A DNA stretch of 36,227 nt from an uncultured Acidimicrobiales bacterium (lineage in GTDB: Bacteria; Actinomycetota; Acidimicrobiia; Acidimicrobiales; SHLQ01), in assembly GCA_937934655.1 (NCBI GenBank), contig CALGZB010000077.1, forward strand, positions 1 through 36,227, given 5' to 3'. Below, one piece after another: positions 1-8,082 of this stretch. Within the stretch, counting starts at the first letter, position 1, and each line of letters begins with the position of its first letter. A model generated the notes under the pieces. The model had not been told where the DNA came from and ran no database searches. It worked only from the letters and a program-made list of their open reading frames with translations. The position numbers were made by a program, and so were the translations under genes.

Positions 1-1819
1 GTTCGCCATCGGCGAACGTGATTCGTTCGAACTTGGCGGCGAGTTCGCTGGACAGGTCGACCGTTGATTGTGCCCGTTCGCTTCCCGCCAGAAGGATTTC
101 CTCGGCAGCTTCAATAGCCCGATCGATATCGTCGAAAACCCGGTCGTTGGAAATTTGGGAATCGGTGGGGTCGGTGAGTTCCGTTGCGAGCTCTGGCTTC
201 ATTCGTGACCAGAGCAGCACCACCTCGCGAGCTTCGGCGTCGCGATCGAGTCGGGCCAATACACCTCGGGCCGACATATCGACGCCGTCAACCTGATGAA
301 AGTCGAGGATGATGCAGCGAACCTGGTCGTCGTCGAGCACCGTCTGGAGTCGCTGGTGAAGCGCCTCGATCGAACCGAAGAACAAGTATCCCTGAGCCCG
401 AAGAACCCGAAGCTCTTCGGCATGGGCGGCAAGAGCTTGGCGATCATGCATCGGCCGGTCAACGGTGCTGCTCAAGCCATGCGCACTCTGCTCAGAGCGG
501 ATGGGACTGATCTTGCTGTATCGATAGAGGAAAATCACGGACGCGGCAATGATGCCGAACCCGACGCCCGACAACATGCCAAAGAACATCACGACACCGA
601 CGATGGCGATACTCACCAGGCTCTCGCCCGAGCGCGCATTGATCAGGCCGACTACCCAGTCGACCATGAGCATAAGACCGACACCCAAGATGAGGCCACC
701 GACGATGAATCGCGGCACGTAGCCCGCAGCCGACGTCGCAAAGAGTGCCGAAGCGATGCTTATCGCTCCGACCGCGAGCGGAACTCGTTTGCCACGAATG
801 CCAGCCTTCTCGGCGAGCGTTGTGTCGCCGAGCATATGGAAACCAATCAGGCCACCAAGCGGCGCGATGAGGATGTTGGCGATACCAGCGCTGGCAATTT
901 CGTTGTCGAGATCCACTCGCCTGCTGCTGATCGTTTCGAGTCCGGTGACGTTTAGGAGAACGCCGATGATGGATACGAAGGCCATAGCGCACATCGGGAT
1001 GATCGACCGGCCGACTTCGCCCCAGTCGGCGTCGCCGAGATCGGTTGGTGAAACCGGCCGCCAGCGTTCCGAGTCGTCGAACGGCCCGACGAGCCAGCCG
1101 CCGTCACCGACCGCATCGACCGACGAGGTAAGTGCGACGATCACGTAGAAGAGCGCGATAGCCGAAACGATAAAGACCCCGATTGCCGACGACGGGATGC
1201 GTTCGATCCGGCCGGCCCCAGCCAGGCCAGCCGCAACCAAAACGCCTGGCACCCAGAGTTTCAGTGAGGATCCGAAGAGGTCGCCAATATGACGAAGCTC
1301 GATGGGCATATCGATCATGACCTCAAGGCCGCCGCGCATCAGGAGCCAACCGGTACCGGCGAGGAACCCCATGACCACCGTGGACGGAAGGAACCTCACA
1401 ATCCGGCTGAAACCGAATCGGCCAATCAAGTACATGGCGATTCCGGTGCCGAGTGCTGCGATGGCAAGAATCACCACCATGGTCACCACCGGGTCGGCTG
1501 CCGGCCCTGCGGCGACGCTTGTGGCGGTGGTGAGTAGGACGATCGCGCCGAGATCTTGGCTCGTGGCCATCGCCGTGCGGAGCTGGGTACGCCAAGCAAT
1601 GATGGCGCTGATGACGCCGCCACCGAAGACGAAGCTGGAAGCTGCTCTCGGTAGGCCGTCGGCGAGTTCGCCTCGAAAGAGAAGTGCAGCGAGTGAGACC
1701 GACATTGCGATGCCAGCAATGGCTAGCGCTAGGCCGGTTGCCACTTCGAGAATCGGAGACAGCGTCTCCTCGTTCTCGCTCGCTTGCCCGTTATCTTGCT
1801 GCGCCCCCGCGTTTTGCAC
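1..1819 (-). CDS. SulP-family anion permease with STAS and probable cyclic-nucleotide-binding domain, 3' end cut by window edge
   Basis: Secondary transporter of the SulP/SLC26 family, expected to move sulfate, bicarbonate or a related anion across the inner membrane. The frame is open from a GTG at 1819 to the left edge (606 codons, no stop). Residues about 20-445 are a series of hydrophobic helices. A STAS domain follows at about 455-560, with the typical strand-helix text RCIILDFHQVDGVDMSARG. At about 590 to the edge, the text KFERITFADGE resembles the start of a Crp-type cyclic-nucleotide-binding fold. The GTG is chosen because an in-frame stop lies five codons upstream and TAGAGT sits exactly 6 nt before it. 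That box overlaps the stop codon of the upstream gene. The permease and STAS parts are firm; the third domain is inferred from a few residues. Substrate is unknown. Confidence 0.9.
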   Translation of the reverse strand, partial: MQNAGAQQDNGQASENEETLSPILEVATGLALAIAGIAMSVSLAALLFRGELADGLPRAASSFVFGGGVISAIIAWRTQLRTAMATSQDLGAIVLLTTATSVAAGPAADPVVTMVVILAIAALGTGIAMYLIGRFGFSRIVRFLPSTVVMGFLAGTGWLLMRGGLEVMIDMPIELRHIGDLFGSSLKLWVPGVLVAAGLAGAGRIERIPSSAIGVFIVSAIALFYVIVALTSSVDAVGDGGWLVGPFDDSERWRPVSPTDLGDADWGEVGRSIIPMCAMAFVSIIGVLLNVTGLETISSRRVDLDNEIASAGIANILIAPLGGLIGFHMLGDTTLAEKAGIRGKRVPLAVGAISIASALFATSAAGYVPRFIVGGLILGVGLMLMVDWVVGLINARSGESLVSIAIVGVVMFFGMLSGVGFGIIAASVIFLYRYSKISPIRSEQSAHGLSSTVDRPMHDRQALAAHAEELRVLRAQGYLFFGSIEALHQRLQTVLDDDQVRCIILDFHQVDGVDMSARGVLARLDRDAEAREVVLLWSRMKPELATELTDPTDSQISNDRVFDDIDRAIEAAEEILLAGSERAQSTVDLSSELAAKFERITFADGE

Positions 1820-1825
1820 AGCAGG

Positions 1826-1831
1826 ACTCTA
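1826..1831 (-). promoter_or_regulatory. Probable -10 box for leaderless SulP transcript
   Basis: TAGAGT on the minus strand lies 6 nt before GTG 1819. Its first three bases are also the stop codon of the upstream gene, so the promoter is embedded in a gene end. Confidence 0.4.
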
Positions 1832-2473
1832 CTCGCGAGGCGCGTCGATAATGTCAGCGTGGTTCGGGGACCAGTAGACGACACCGTCGGGTCGAAGACC
1901 TATGGCTTCGACCTGGCTGCGGCTCCGACGGCCCATCGATATGCGCATGAGTTCGAACCGGTCGACTTCGGCCTCGAGCGGTCCGCCATTTTGTTCGATG
2001 ATGATGTCCATGAGGGCGTCCCAGGTGTGATCGACAAAGCGCATATCGGGTTTTGCGCCAATGCCCGTGGCCTGGCGGATGTCCCATTCGTGGGTCCACG
2101 CATCCAGATAGAACTGCGGCATGATTTGGTCGCCCATTGCACGAAGCACATCGTCGATTGGTTGCGCGTTGGTTTCCCATTCGACGCAGACCTCTTCGAG
2201 GCTGTTGTCGACTCGTGTGGCCACGTGGCCGTCGGCCCAGGCTTCTGTGGCGGCATCTTTGGTGTTACCGCTGAGAATGTCGGTGGTTATTCCGGCGAGA
2301 TGAGCAAGGGTGTCCTTGACCGACCAGGCCGGGCAGCACGCTGTTGGCTCGGCGGCCTGCTCCTCGGTAAGCGAGCGGCCGATGGCGATGCAGCGACCAC
2401 GCAGGTCAGCGTATGCGTCGGCGAGTTCGGGACTACTGAGCGGCGATCCTGGGGAGTGAGGCGATGAGGTCAT
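1829..2473 (-). CDS. Maleylpyruvate isomerase-family (MDMPI/DinB fold) mycothiol-dependent enzyme
   Basis: About 214 residues with the layout of the actinobacterial TIGR03083/MDMPI_N family, whose DinB-like four-helix bundle binds a metal through histidines and, in studied members, uses mycothiol as thiol cofactor. Visible signatures are PAWSVKDTLAHLAG, the WADGHVATR segment and DAWTHEWDIRQATG. The His residues in the HLAG and HEWDIR motifs are the probable metal ligands. An ATG at 2497 would add eight residues, but the ATG at 2473 has TACGAT exactly 6 nt upstream, the spacing seen at many starts here, so I take 2473. The stop codon is nine bases before the SulP start, so the pair may be co-expressed. 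The specific reaction is unknown; most members of this family are uncharacterised. Confidence 0.82.
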   Translation of the reverse strand: MTSSPHSPGSPLSSPELADAYADLRGRCIAIGRSLTEEQAAEPTACCPAWSVKDTLAHLAGITTDILSGNTKDAATEAWADGHVATRVDNSLEEVCVEWETNAQPIDDVLRAMGDQIMPQFYLDAWTHEWDIRQATGIGAKPDMRFVDHTWDALMDIIIEQNGGPLEAEVDRFELMRISMGRRSRSQVEAIGLRPDGVVYWSPNHADIIDAPRE

Positions 2474-2479
2474 GGAGGC

Positions 2480-2485
2480 ATCGTA
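2480..2485 (-). promoter_or_regulatory. Probable -10 box deciding the start at 2473
   Basis: TACGAT (minus strand) is 6 nt from ATG 2473 and lies inside the alternative longer reading from 2497. This argues against that longer start. Confidence 0.4.
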
Positions 2486-2529
2486 GGTCACCGACATCGC
2501 CAGGTTTTGGTCTGCTACCTGCCGGTAGC

Positions 2530-2535
2530 TAGAGT
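2530..2535 (+). promoter_or_regulatory. Probable -10 box for the cupredoxin operon
   Basis: TAGAGT lies 7 nt before ATG 2543. Only 69 bp separate this start from the divergent start at 2473, so the two promoters share this short region. Confidence 0.35.
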
Positions 2536-2542
2536 CTCGCCG

Positions 2543-2950
2543 ATGTCAGAAAAGGTTGGCGGGCTCGTCACGATTCTCGCCACGCTTCTCGGCGCAGCAC
2601 TATTGCCAGCGGTGATCCTTGGTGTTCTGCTCACCGCAGAGGACCTGCCGGTTTTCGAACCAAATGGTGAGACCGCGTTGGTTCAGGCAATCGATAATGC
2701 CTTTGCTCCGGTCGACGCCGAGATCGAGGCCGGTACCGAGATGGTCTGGCTCAACCGAGGTCGGAACGGGCATAACATCATTCCGGAGGATCGCGACCCG
2801 GCGTGGACATTTGAAGACGTGTCGTTTGTGCCGGGCGATGAGGTGTCGTACGTGTTCCAGACGCCCGGAACCTATCGTTATTACTGCAGTATTCACGGAA
2901 CGTTGACCGCCGGAATGCCTGGCGTTGTTGTGGTCACCGATCCATCCTGA
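2543..2950 (+). CDS. Membrane-anchored cupredoxin (plastocyanin/azurin-like copper protein)
   Basis: Small type-1 copper protein, probably carrying electrons or binding copper outside the membrane. One hydrophobic segment near the N terminus (VTILATLLGAALLPAVILGVLL) serves as signal or anchor. The mature part has a full ligand set: His in NGHNIIPE, then Cys and His in YYCSIHG, and Met in AGMPGVVVV. A TTG at 2507 could extend the frame by 12 residues, but ATG 2543 is preferred, with TAGAGT 7 nt upstream. The next gene starts 11 bp after the stop with a good ribosome site, so this is the first gene of a secreted-protein operon. Cupredoxin assignment is secure; the redox partner is unknown. Confidence 0.9.
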   Translation: MSEKVGGLVTILATLLGAALLPAVILGVLLTAEDLPVFEPNGETALVQAIDNAFAPVDAEIEAGTEMVWLNRGRNGHNIIPEDRDPAWTFEDVSFVPGDEVSYVFQTPGTYRYYCSIHGTLTAGMPGVVVVTDPS

Positions 2951-2961
2951 GGGGAATTCAA

Positions 2962-4401
2962 ATGAAGCATTATCTGCGAACCGTCATAGGTCTGCTCGTG
3001 GGCTTTGCCCTGATCGCCACGGCCTGTGGCGGATCAGGCGATAGCACCGCCACCGATGCCGGCGAGGAAGTCAGCGCCGACGGCGGGGCCGAGAGTGAGG
3101 ACGCCGGGGAAGAATCGGGTGAAGAATCCGACGCTGATGCCGCAGGCTTTGCGACCCATGTGGTCCCCGACGATTTCCCCACCATCCAGGCAGCGGTCGA
3201 TGCGGCAAGCTCAGGGGACCTCATCATGTTGTCGCCGGGAACGTATTCAGAGGCAGTCGATGTGACCACCGACGACCTGGTTATTCGAGGCATGGACCGC
3301 AACACGGTAATCCTCGACGGAAACTTCGAACTCGAGAACGGTATCCGGGTTATCGGCGCTGATGGAGTGGCCGTCGAGAACATGACGGCCATGAACTACA
3401 CGAAGAACGGCTTCTTCTGGACCTCCGATGTCACCGGTTACCGCGCCTCGTACCTCACGGCAATCCGCAACGGCGACTACGGCCTCTATGCTTTTGGCGC
3501 CCGTGACGGACTCATCGAACACTCCTACGCATCGGGCAGCCCAGACGCCGGCTTCTACATCGGCCAGTGCTACCCATGTAACTCGGTCATCACTGACGTC
3601 ATCAGTGAATACAACGGCCTCGGCTATTCGGGCACGAACTCCGGTGGCGACCTGTTCATCATCAACTCGACGTGGCGTCACAACCGAGCCGGCATCGTTC
3701 CCAACTCGGGAAGTTATGAAGGCTGCGCTCCAGAGCGTGAAACCACCATCGTCGGAAACATCGTGCACTCCAACAGCAACCCCGAAACAGCGGCGATCGA
3801 CGCTGCACTGCTCGCGATGGGGAACGGCATTGCGCTCATCGGCGGCATCGACAACTTGGTCGAACGTAACCTGATCTGGGATCACGACATTTCCGGTATC
3901 GCGGTGGCTCCCTTCCCCGAGGACAACCCCATCAACGGGATTCCCGACGAGTACCCGGTCGACTGCCTCGAGAACGCGATTCCTGCGCTTCCCGATGACG
4001 CCGCATCGCTCCCCGGCACGCTGTTCTGGGAAGCACAGACCAACGTGGTCCGCGGCAACGTCATCACTGACTCCCGCACCGCCGACATCATCGTCGTGCA
4101 GTCGGCTGAGCACGGAAACCGCTTCTGCGACAACGACATCGCCACGACGCTGCCGACCGATCTTGAGACGTTGGCACCGTGCGAAGGCGAGCTTCAGAAC
4201 CTGGGTGGTGAGGCGTTCGTAGCGTTCTTCGACATCCTTGAGTCAACGAAGCCACCATCGGTCGATTACAAAAGCGTCGACCTGCCAGATCCTGGACCGC
4301 AGCCCAACATGCCTGACGCCGAAACCGCCGAACCGGTGCCGGCGCGTGCCCCAGAATTCCCCGATACGACGTCGATAACGGTTCCTGACGCTCCAGAATA
4401 G
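2962..4401 (+). CDS. Lipoprotein with right-handed parallel beta-helix
   Basis: 479 residues. A signal peptide ends in a lipobox (LIATAC), so the mature protein should be lipid-anchored outside the cell. An acidic Gly/Ser/Glu-rich linker follows to about residue 60. The main domain begins with HVVPDDFPTIQAAVDAASSGDLIMLSPGTY, the usual entry of NosD/pectate-lyase-type beta-helices, and continues with repeats such as VIRGMDRNTVILDG, VAVENMTAMNYTKNGFFW and GIALIGGIDNLVERNLIWDHDISGIAV. Four cysteines in GQCYPCNS and GCAPER may form disulfides or bind metal. GAGGGG before the ATG is a well-placed ribosome site. Such folds bind or cleave glycans or, as in NosD, act beside copper enzymes. The cupredoxin neighbour makes a copper link possible but unproven. 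Confidence 0.85.
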   Translation: MKHYLRTVIGLLVGFALIATACGGSGDSTATDAGEEVSADGGAESEDAGEESGEESDADAAGFATHVVPDDFPTIQAAVDAASSGDLIMLSPGTYSEAVDVTTDDLVIRGMDRNTVILDGNFELENGIRVIGADGVAVENMTAMNYTKNGFFWTSDVTGYRASYLTAIRNGDYGLYAFGARDGLIEHSYASGSPDAGFYIGQCYPCNSVITDVISEYNGLGYSGTNSGGDLFIINSTWRHNRAGIVPNSGSYEGCAPERETTIVGNIVHSNSNPETAAIDAALLAMGNGIALIGGIDNLVERNLIWDHDISGIAVAPFPEDNPINGIPDEYPVDCLENAIPALPDDAASLPGTLFWEAQTNVVRGNVITDSRTADIIVVQSAEHGNRFCDNDIATTLPTDLETLAPCEGELQNLGGEAFVAFFDILESTKPPSVDYKSVDLPDPGPQPNMPDAETAEPVPARAPEFPDTTSITVPDAPE

Positions 4402-4405
4402 AAGG

Positions 4406-5305
4406 ATGTGGTTTCTGGCCCGACTATCGACGGTGTTCGTGGCGTTTGTTTTGTTCACGAGCGCATGCGCGTCGACCGGCATCGAAGCGGCTGACGTCGC
4501 TGCGGGTGGGGAGCGCGTCGGGAACCCGCTGGGCACACCCATCGATCCCGATGGGTCCGACCTCGACCTTCCCGACAAGGGGCCATACCAGGCGAGCTTT
4601 CAGACGCTCTGCGGATACTCGCACTCGTTGCAAGACGACCCCATTGTTTCGCCCGGCGTTCCGGGCGTATCGCATCTGCACGACTTCTTTGGCAACGTCG
4701 ATGTCGACGCCAACACCGACTACGACGACATGTTGTCGTCGGATTCGACGTGCGCGATCCGTCAGGACACAGCGTCGTACTGGACGCCCGCGATGTTTCT
4801 CGATGGTGTGCCAATCGAACCTCTCGGATCGCTTGCGTACTACCGCGTTGCCGATGGTGTGTCGCTCACCGAGGTAGAGCCATTTCCCGCCGGGCTCATG
4901 ATGGTGGCCGGCGACCAGACGGCGGTCGAACCTCAGAACACTCCGGGTGTCGGTTGGTCGTGCGGCGGTAGCCCCAACATCACCCCAGAGCCGGGCGAGT
5001 GCCCGCCCAACTCAAGCGTCAGTCTGCGGTTGATCTTCCCGGACTGCTGGAACGGTGAGGATCTTCGCTCGCTCGACGGAAGCCATGTGGCGCGTTCGTC
5101 CGATGATGGATGTCCCGATTCTCATCCCGTTGTGATGCCCGAGCTTGAATTCTCGGTGTCGTACCCGCCGATTCCGGCTGGGGTCGAGGTTCGTCTGGCG
5201 TCAGGTTCGGTACTGACCGCTCACGGCGACTTCTGGAATGCCTGGAACCAAGACCGGCTCATCAACGAAGTGACTCGCTGTCTTCGTCGCAACGCCTACT
5301 GCTAG
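4406..5305 (+). CDS. DUF1996-domain lipoprotein
   Basis: 299 residues. The signal peptide carries a lipobox (VLFTSAC), predicting a lipid-anchored extracellular protein. The domain matches DUF1996 by FQTLCGYSHSLQDDPIV, SHLHDFFGN, SYWTPAMFLDGVPIEP, RLIFPDCWNG, SHVARSSDDGCPDSHPVVMP and a C-terminal HGDFWNAWNQ. Conserved His, Cys and Asp residues suggest disulfides or a metal site, but the family has no established function. It starts five bases after the beta-helix gene and is almost certainly in the same operon. AGAAGG abuts the ATG with no spacing, too close for a normal Shine-Dalgarno pairing, so coupling to the gene before is likely. Its stop overlaps the stop of the opposing adenylate cyclase. 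Confidence 0.87.
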   Translation: MWFLARLSTVFVAFVLFTSACASTGIEAADVAAGGERVGNPLGTPIDPDGSDLDLPDKGPYQASFQTLCGYSHSLQDDPIVSPGVPGVSHLHDFFGNVDVDANTDYDDMLSSDSTCAIRQDTASYWTPAMFLDGVPIEPLGSLAYYRVADGVSLTEVEPFPAGLMMVAGDQTAVEPQNTPGVGWSCGGSPNITPEPGECPPNSSVSLRLIFPDCWNGEDLRSLDGSHVARSSDDGCPDSHPVVMPELEFSVSYPPIPAGVEVRLASGSVLTAHGDFWNAWNQDRLINEVTRCLRRNAYC

Positions 5306-6432
5306 AAAGGCGTTCGATTCCCCGAACCGGGGGTTTCGGCGATGGCGACGGCGGCGAGATTTGTTTCGGCGGTGAAACCTTTGAGCATCATCGCTCCGAG
5401 CTGAGTTGTTTGCACCTCGTCGGTCATCGCCAAGATGCTCTCACCGTCGGACATGATCTGCCCGGCCTCGGCCCGACCGGTAAGTCGAGCCGCAAGGTTG
5501 ACCACCCGGCCGTAGTAATCGCCACCTCGAGAGATCAGCTCGCCGAATGCAACACCGGCTCGGGGGAGCGCATCGATGTCGTCGAAGGCTTCGATGAGGC
5601 CGGCTGCGATGCGAACCGCGTTGGTGGCGTTGGAATCGATAAACATCACTTCATCGCCAATGAGTTTGACGACTCGACCGCCGAGTTCATTGACGACCCG
5701 AAACGCTTCTTGTTCGAATCCTTGAATGAACTGGTCGAGCTCACCCGGGTTCATCTTCTCGGTGCGGGTGGTGAAGCCGACAATGTCGACGAATCCAACG
5801 GCCATGTTGAGGCTTGAGAGTCCATCGGTGTGATCGGTTATTCGAGCTTCGTCGTTGCGGCGGATGGCATTGAGGAGCTGGCGGAGAAACACGGCCTGCA
5901 TCGGCACGAACAGGTTCTGCAGAATGGCGGAGGACTCGTGGTTCTTGCGGGCGAAGTCGACCTCGGTGGCTCCGCTTCGGTCCATCTCTGAGGCGACGTC
6001 GATCCGGAAGAGCGACACCGATGCATCGGCGAGGTTCTCCATGGTTGCCGAGAGCGTCCGGGTAAACGACAGGAGCTCGTCGGGGCTGAAGAAGTCTCGC
6101 GCGGTAAGAAAGCCGCTGAACGATTCGATGTCGACGTCGGTGTAGGTATCGTCGGCGGAATAGCCGGACGCCTGGCGGAGGGCATCGAACTCGTCGGCGG
6201 TGAGCCCAAGACGGGTGCGAACGGCCTCGGATCCGAAGCGTTCGCCCGGCACGAGAATCCGCTCGTTGATATCGCTGATGGGGTTCGACAGGTCGAGGTC
6301 GGTGAAGGTGCTGGCCGTAATGCCGATCGACTCATAGAACGCAAAGACCTCGAGTTGTTCGTCGGCTTGAGGCGTCTCTGGGTCGAATAGGCCGGCATCG
6401 GTCCACCGTCGAGAAAGTTCGCTCGCAGTCAT
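5302..6432 (-). CDS. Class III adenylate cyclase with N-terminal regulatory domain
   Basis: 376-residue soluble cyclase making cAMP from ATP. The catalytic domain covers about 205-365 and keeps every key residue: metal Asp216 (GFVDIVGFT) and Asp260 (KLIGDE), adenine-selecting Lys256 and Asp305 (GGDYYG), and transition-state Asn312 and Arg316 (VNLAAR). Residues 60-150 resemble the autoregulatory N-terminal domain of the mycobacterial Rv1264 type (Ad_Cy_reg): LTADEFDALRQASGY, then TDVDIESFSGFLTARDFFSPDELLSF. No transmembrane segment is seen. The ATG lies 3 bp after the stop of the dioxygenase-like gene, so the two form an operon. The 3' end shares the tetramer CTAG with the converging DUF1996 gene. 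pH or ligand control by the N domain is inference from the family. Confidence 0.93.
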   Translation of the reverse strand: MTASELSRRWTDAGLFDPETPQADEQLEVFAFYESIGITASTFTDLDLSNPISDINERILVPGERFGSEAVRTRLGLTADEFDALRQASGYSADDTYTDVDIESFSGFLTARDFFSPDELLSFTRTLSATMENLADASVSLFRIDVASEMDRSGATEVDFARKNHESSAILQNLFVPMQAVFLRQLLNAIRRNDEARITDHTDGLSSLNMAVGFVDIVGFTTRTEKMNPGELDQFIQGFEQEAFRVVNELGGRVVKLIGDEVMFIDSNATNAVRIAAGLIEAFDDIDALPRAGVAFGELISRGGDYYGRVVNLAARLTGRAEAGQIMSDGESILAMTDEVQTTQLGAMMLKGFTAETNLAAVAIAETPGSGNRTPF

Positions 6433-6435
6433 TGG

Positions 6436-7257
6436 TTAAAGGCTCCGCCGCTGAACAGCACCGTCGTACAGCACGTCGGCAAAGGCATGGTTGGCTGCAC
6501 TTCGCGCCTCGACGCCGGACGGTGAACACGTCTCGGTGGGTCGGAGCGCAACATGAAATGCCGGGGCCGGTAACTCGCCGGCAATGTGCATCACATGATG
6601 GCGACCTCGGAGAGGTCGCACGTCGCGACCCAAATATGCCTGCATCGCCACACCGACTCGCCGATGGTTCGATCGGTTCGGCTGCGACCCATGAACCAGC
6701 CACGGGTGGTGCAGCGACATCTGCCCGGGCTCCAGCTCGAGATGGACCGGGTTTGATGTGTCTACGCCTTCAACCTGTTGTCCTCTCGTCAAGATGTTGT
6801 CGTCGGCAAAAGTGTCGGAATGGCTGAACCGAGTGGTGTGGGTTCCGGGCAGTACCGACACACATCCGGTGTCGAGCGTGGATGGCGTGACCGCAACCCA
6901 GGCGGTGACGAAGTTGTCTGGCTCAAGCGCCATGTAGTGCGCATCTTGATGCCAACTCACGAACGCTGAGGAGTTGGGTTCCTTGATAAACAGCACGGTG
7001 CTCCAGAGCGAGAGGTCCTCGCCCACGAGGCAGCGCACCGCATCGATGATCGCGGGATGGTTCGCGAGATCAGCCAAAAACGGAAACGTCAGATGGGCGT
7101 TGTTTCGGTTCGAGGCATGCAGGTGTTCCGGGTGAGCGGCTTCGGCGTCCTCCAAGCGGTTGGCAAGTAACGCCGCCTCGGCCGGTGTCATCACATCGAG
7201 CGGCGCCAACCACCCGTCGGTGCGGTAGCGGTCGACCTGCTCGCTCGTTAGCCCCAT
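6436..7257 (-). CDS. Phytanoyl-CoA dioxygenase (PhyH)-family Fe(II)/2-oxoglutarate oxygenase
   Basis: 273 residues. Cupin-fold oxygenase expected to hydroxylate a small molecule using iron and 2-oxoglutarate. The iron triad is visible: His103 and Asp105 in SWHQDAHY, and His189 in HPWLVHGS. Arg199 or Arg200 (NHRRVGVAMQ) is the probable 2-oxoglutarate ligand. Because the HxD aspartate is kept, this should be a hydroxylase rather than a SyrB2-type halogenase. The substrate cannot be told. TAGTTT lies 6 nt before the ATG, so a leaderless transcript probably starts here and continues into the adenylate cyclase 3 bp downstream. That pairing is unusual: a metabolic oxygenase sharing a message with a cAMP synthase. 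Confidence 0.9.
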   Translation of the reverse strand: MGLTSEQVDRYRTDGWLAPLDVMTPAEAALLANRLEDAEAAHPEHLHASNRNNAHLTFPFLADLANHPAIIDAVRCLVGEDLSLWSTVLFIKEPNSSAFVSWHQDAHYMALEPDNFVTAWVAVTPSTLDTGCVSVLPGTHTTRFSHSDTFADDNILTRGQQVEGVDTSNPVHLELEPGQMSLHHPWLVHGSQPNRSNHRRVGVAMQAYLGRDVRPLRGRHHVMHIAGELPAPAFHVALRPTETCSPSGVEARSAANHAFADVLYDGAVQRRSL

Positions 7258-7263
7258 CGCGTC

Positions 7264-7269
7264 AAACTA
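7264..7269 (-). promoter_or_regulatory. Probable -10 box for the PhyH/adenylate cyclase operon
   Basis: TAGTTT on the minus strand, 6 nt before ATG 7257. No Shine-Dalgarno sequence is visible between it and the start. Confidence 0.4.
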
Positions 7270-7374
7270 CCGCGCTCTGGGCGCCGACTGCATCCTTACG
7301 ATCTCTTGTCGAAGCGCTACCAAACCGTTGCAGAACGACCTGCAGAGTGGTTCATGTCAACAACAACCCCCACC

Positions 7375-7380
7375 AAGGAG
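7375..7380 (+). promoter_or_regulatory. Ribosome binding site AAGGAG
   Basis: AAGGAG with 9 nt to ATG 7390. One of the few ideally spaced Shine-Dalgarno sites in the window. It decides the start against a longer reading from 7306. Confidence 0.7.
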
Positions 7381-7389
7381 ACAACCACC

Positions 7390-7896
7390 ATGAACCCCAA
7401 AAGAATGCTCACCGTCGTAACGCTCGCCGGACTCTCGCTCGGCGGTCTCACCGCAACATCAGCAGTCGCGGCCCAAGGGTACGGCGGAAGCCAAGCCGGC
7501 GAAGCTGCGGTTGAAACCGTCGAAGTCGCCCCAAGCGGCATCGAACTCGTTCAGACCGAGGGCGAGACCGAGGCTGAATCCACCGAAGAACGCAGCGGAC
7601 GAAGCGGTCACAAGGGTGGCTGCAACCTCGAAGCCGCAGCCGAGGCCATCGGCATTGAAGAAGCCGAGCTGAAAGAGGCCATCGACGGAGGCGACACCAT
7701 CGCCGATGTTGCCGAGGCCAACGGCGTTTCGGTCGATGTGGTTATCGACGCAATGGTTGACGCCAAAGCCGAGCGCATCGCTGAGAAGGTCGAAAGTGGC
7801 CGTATCACCCAGGAGCAGGCTGATGAGAAGCTTGCCGAGCTCGAAACCAAGACCACCAACCGTGTGAACGGCGTGGACGGTGATTCACAGGCATAA
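7390..7896 (+). CDS. Secreted acidic helical protein, function unknown
   Basis: 168 residues from the ATG at 7390, supported by AAGGAG 9 nt upstream and by a clean signal peptide directly after it (MLTVVTLAGLSLGGLTATSAVAA). The mature protein has an acidic linker, then a helical domain from about residue 80: CNLEAAAEAIGIEEAELKEAIDGGDTIADVAEANGVSVD followed by GRITQEQADEKLAELE. This pattern (Leu-Ala-Gly-type helix, 'LADVAEANGV', then 'GxIT-EQA') is common in exported actinobacterial proteins that have no agreed function. It stands alone between divergent and tandem neighbours. I do not assign a role. Confidence 0.8.
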   Translation: MNPKRMLTVVTLAGLSLGGLTATSAVAAQGYGGSQAGEAAVETVEVAPSGIELVQTEGETEAESTEERSGRSGHKGGCNLEAAAEAIGIEEAELKEAIDGGDTIADVAEANGVSVDVVIDAMVDAKAERIAEKVESGRITQEQADEKLAELETKTTNRVNGVDGDSQA

Positions 7897-7977
7897 CCCG
7901 TAGGAAAGCCCAAGCGCTTCGGCGCTAACACTCCTTCCTCGCACCCCCTCCGCCTTTGAGGAAGGCCACAGCGACTG

Positions 7978-8012
7978 CCTCGGATCCCTCAGGGTCCGGG
8001 GCAGCTGCTTTT
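7978..8012 (+). terminator. Possible intrinsic terminator after the secreted helical protein gene
   Basis: An imperfect GC-rich inverted repeat (CGGA and CCCT pairing with AGGG and TCCG, 7978-8001) is followed by TTTT at 8009-8012. The stem carries a bulge and the T tract is short, so this is only a candidate. Confidence 0.3.
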
Positions 8013-8070
8013 CTCGTGCTGGAGGTGCTGTCCTTGGCCCAAATCGGAGGACCCGGTTCTGGAAGTGGGA

Positions 8071-8076
8071 TACCCT
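8071..8076 (+). promoter_or_regulatory. Probable -10 box for the glycosyltransferase gene
   Basis: TACCCT lies 6 nt before GTG 8083. This supports that start over the in-frame GTG at 8065, which would place the box inside the gene. Confidence 0.4.
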
Positions 8077-8082
8077 TGGGCT

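Noticed and set aside
2962-4401. Naming the beta-helix lipoprotein NosD
   Set aside because: The opening resembles NosD, but no nosZ, nosF or nosY is near and the lipid anchor and linker differ; the fold alone does not give the function.
7913-7926. AGCGC-TTCG-GCGCT hairpin as terminator
   Set aside because: The stem is only 5 bp and no T tract follows; the later repeat at 7978-8012 fits slightly better.
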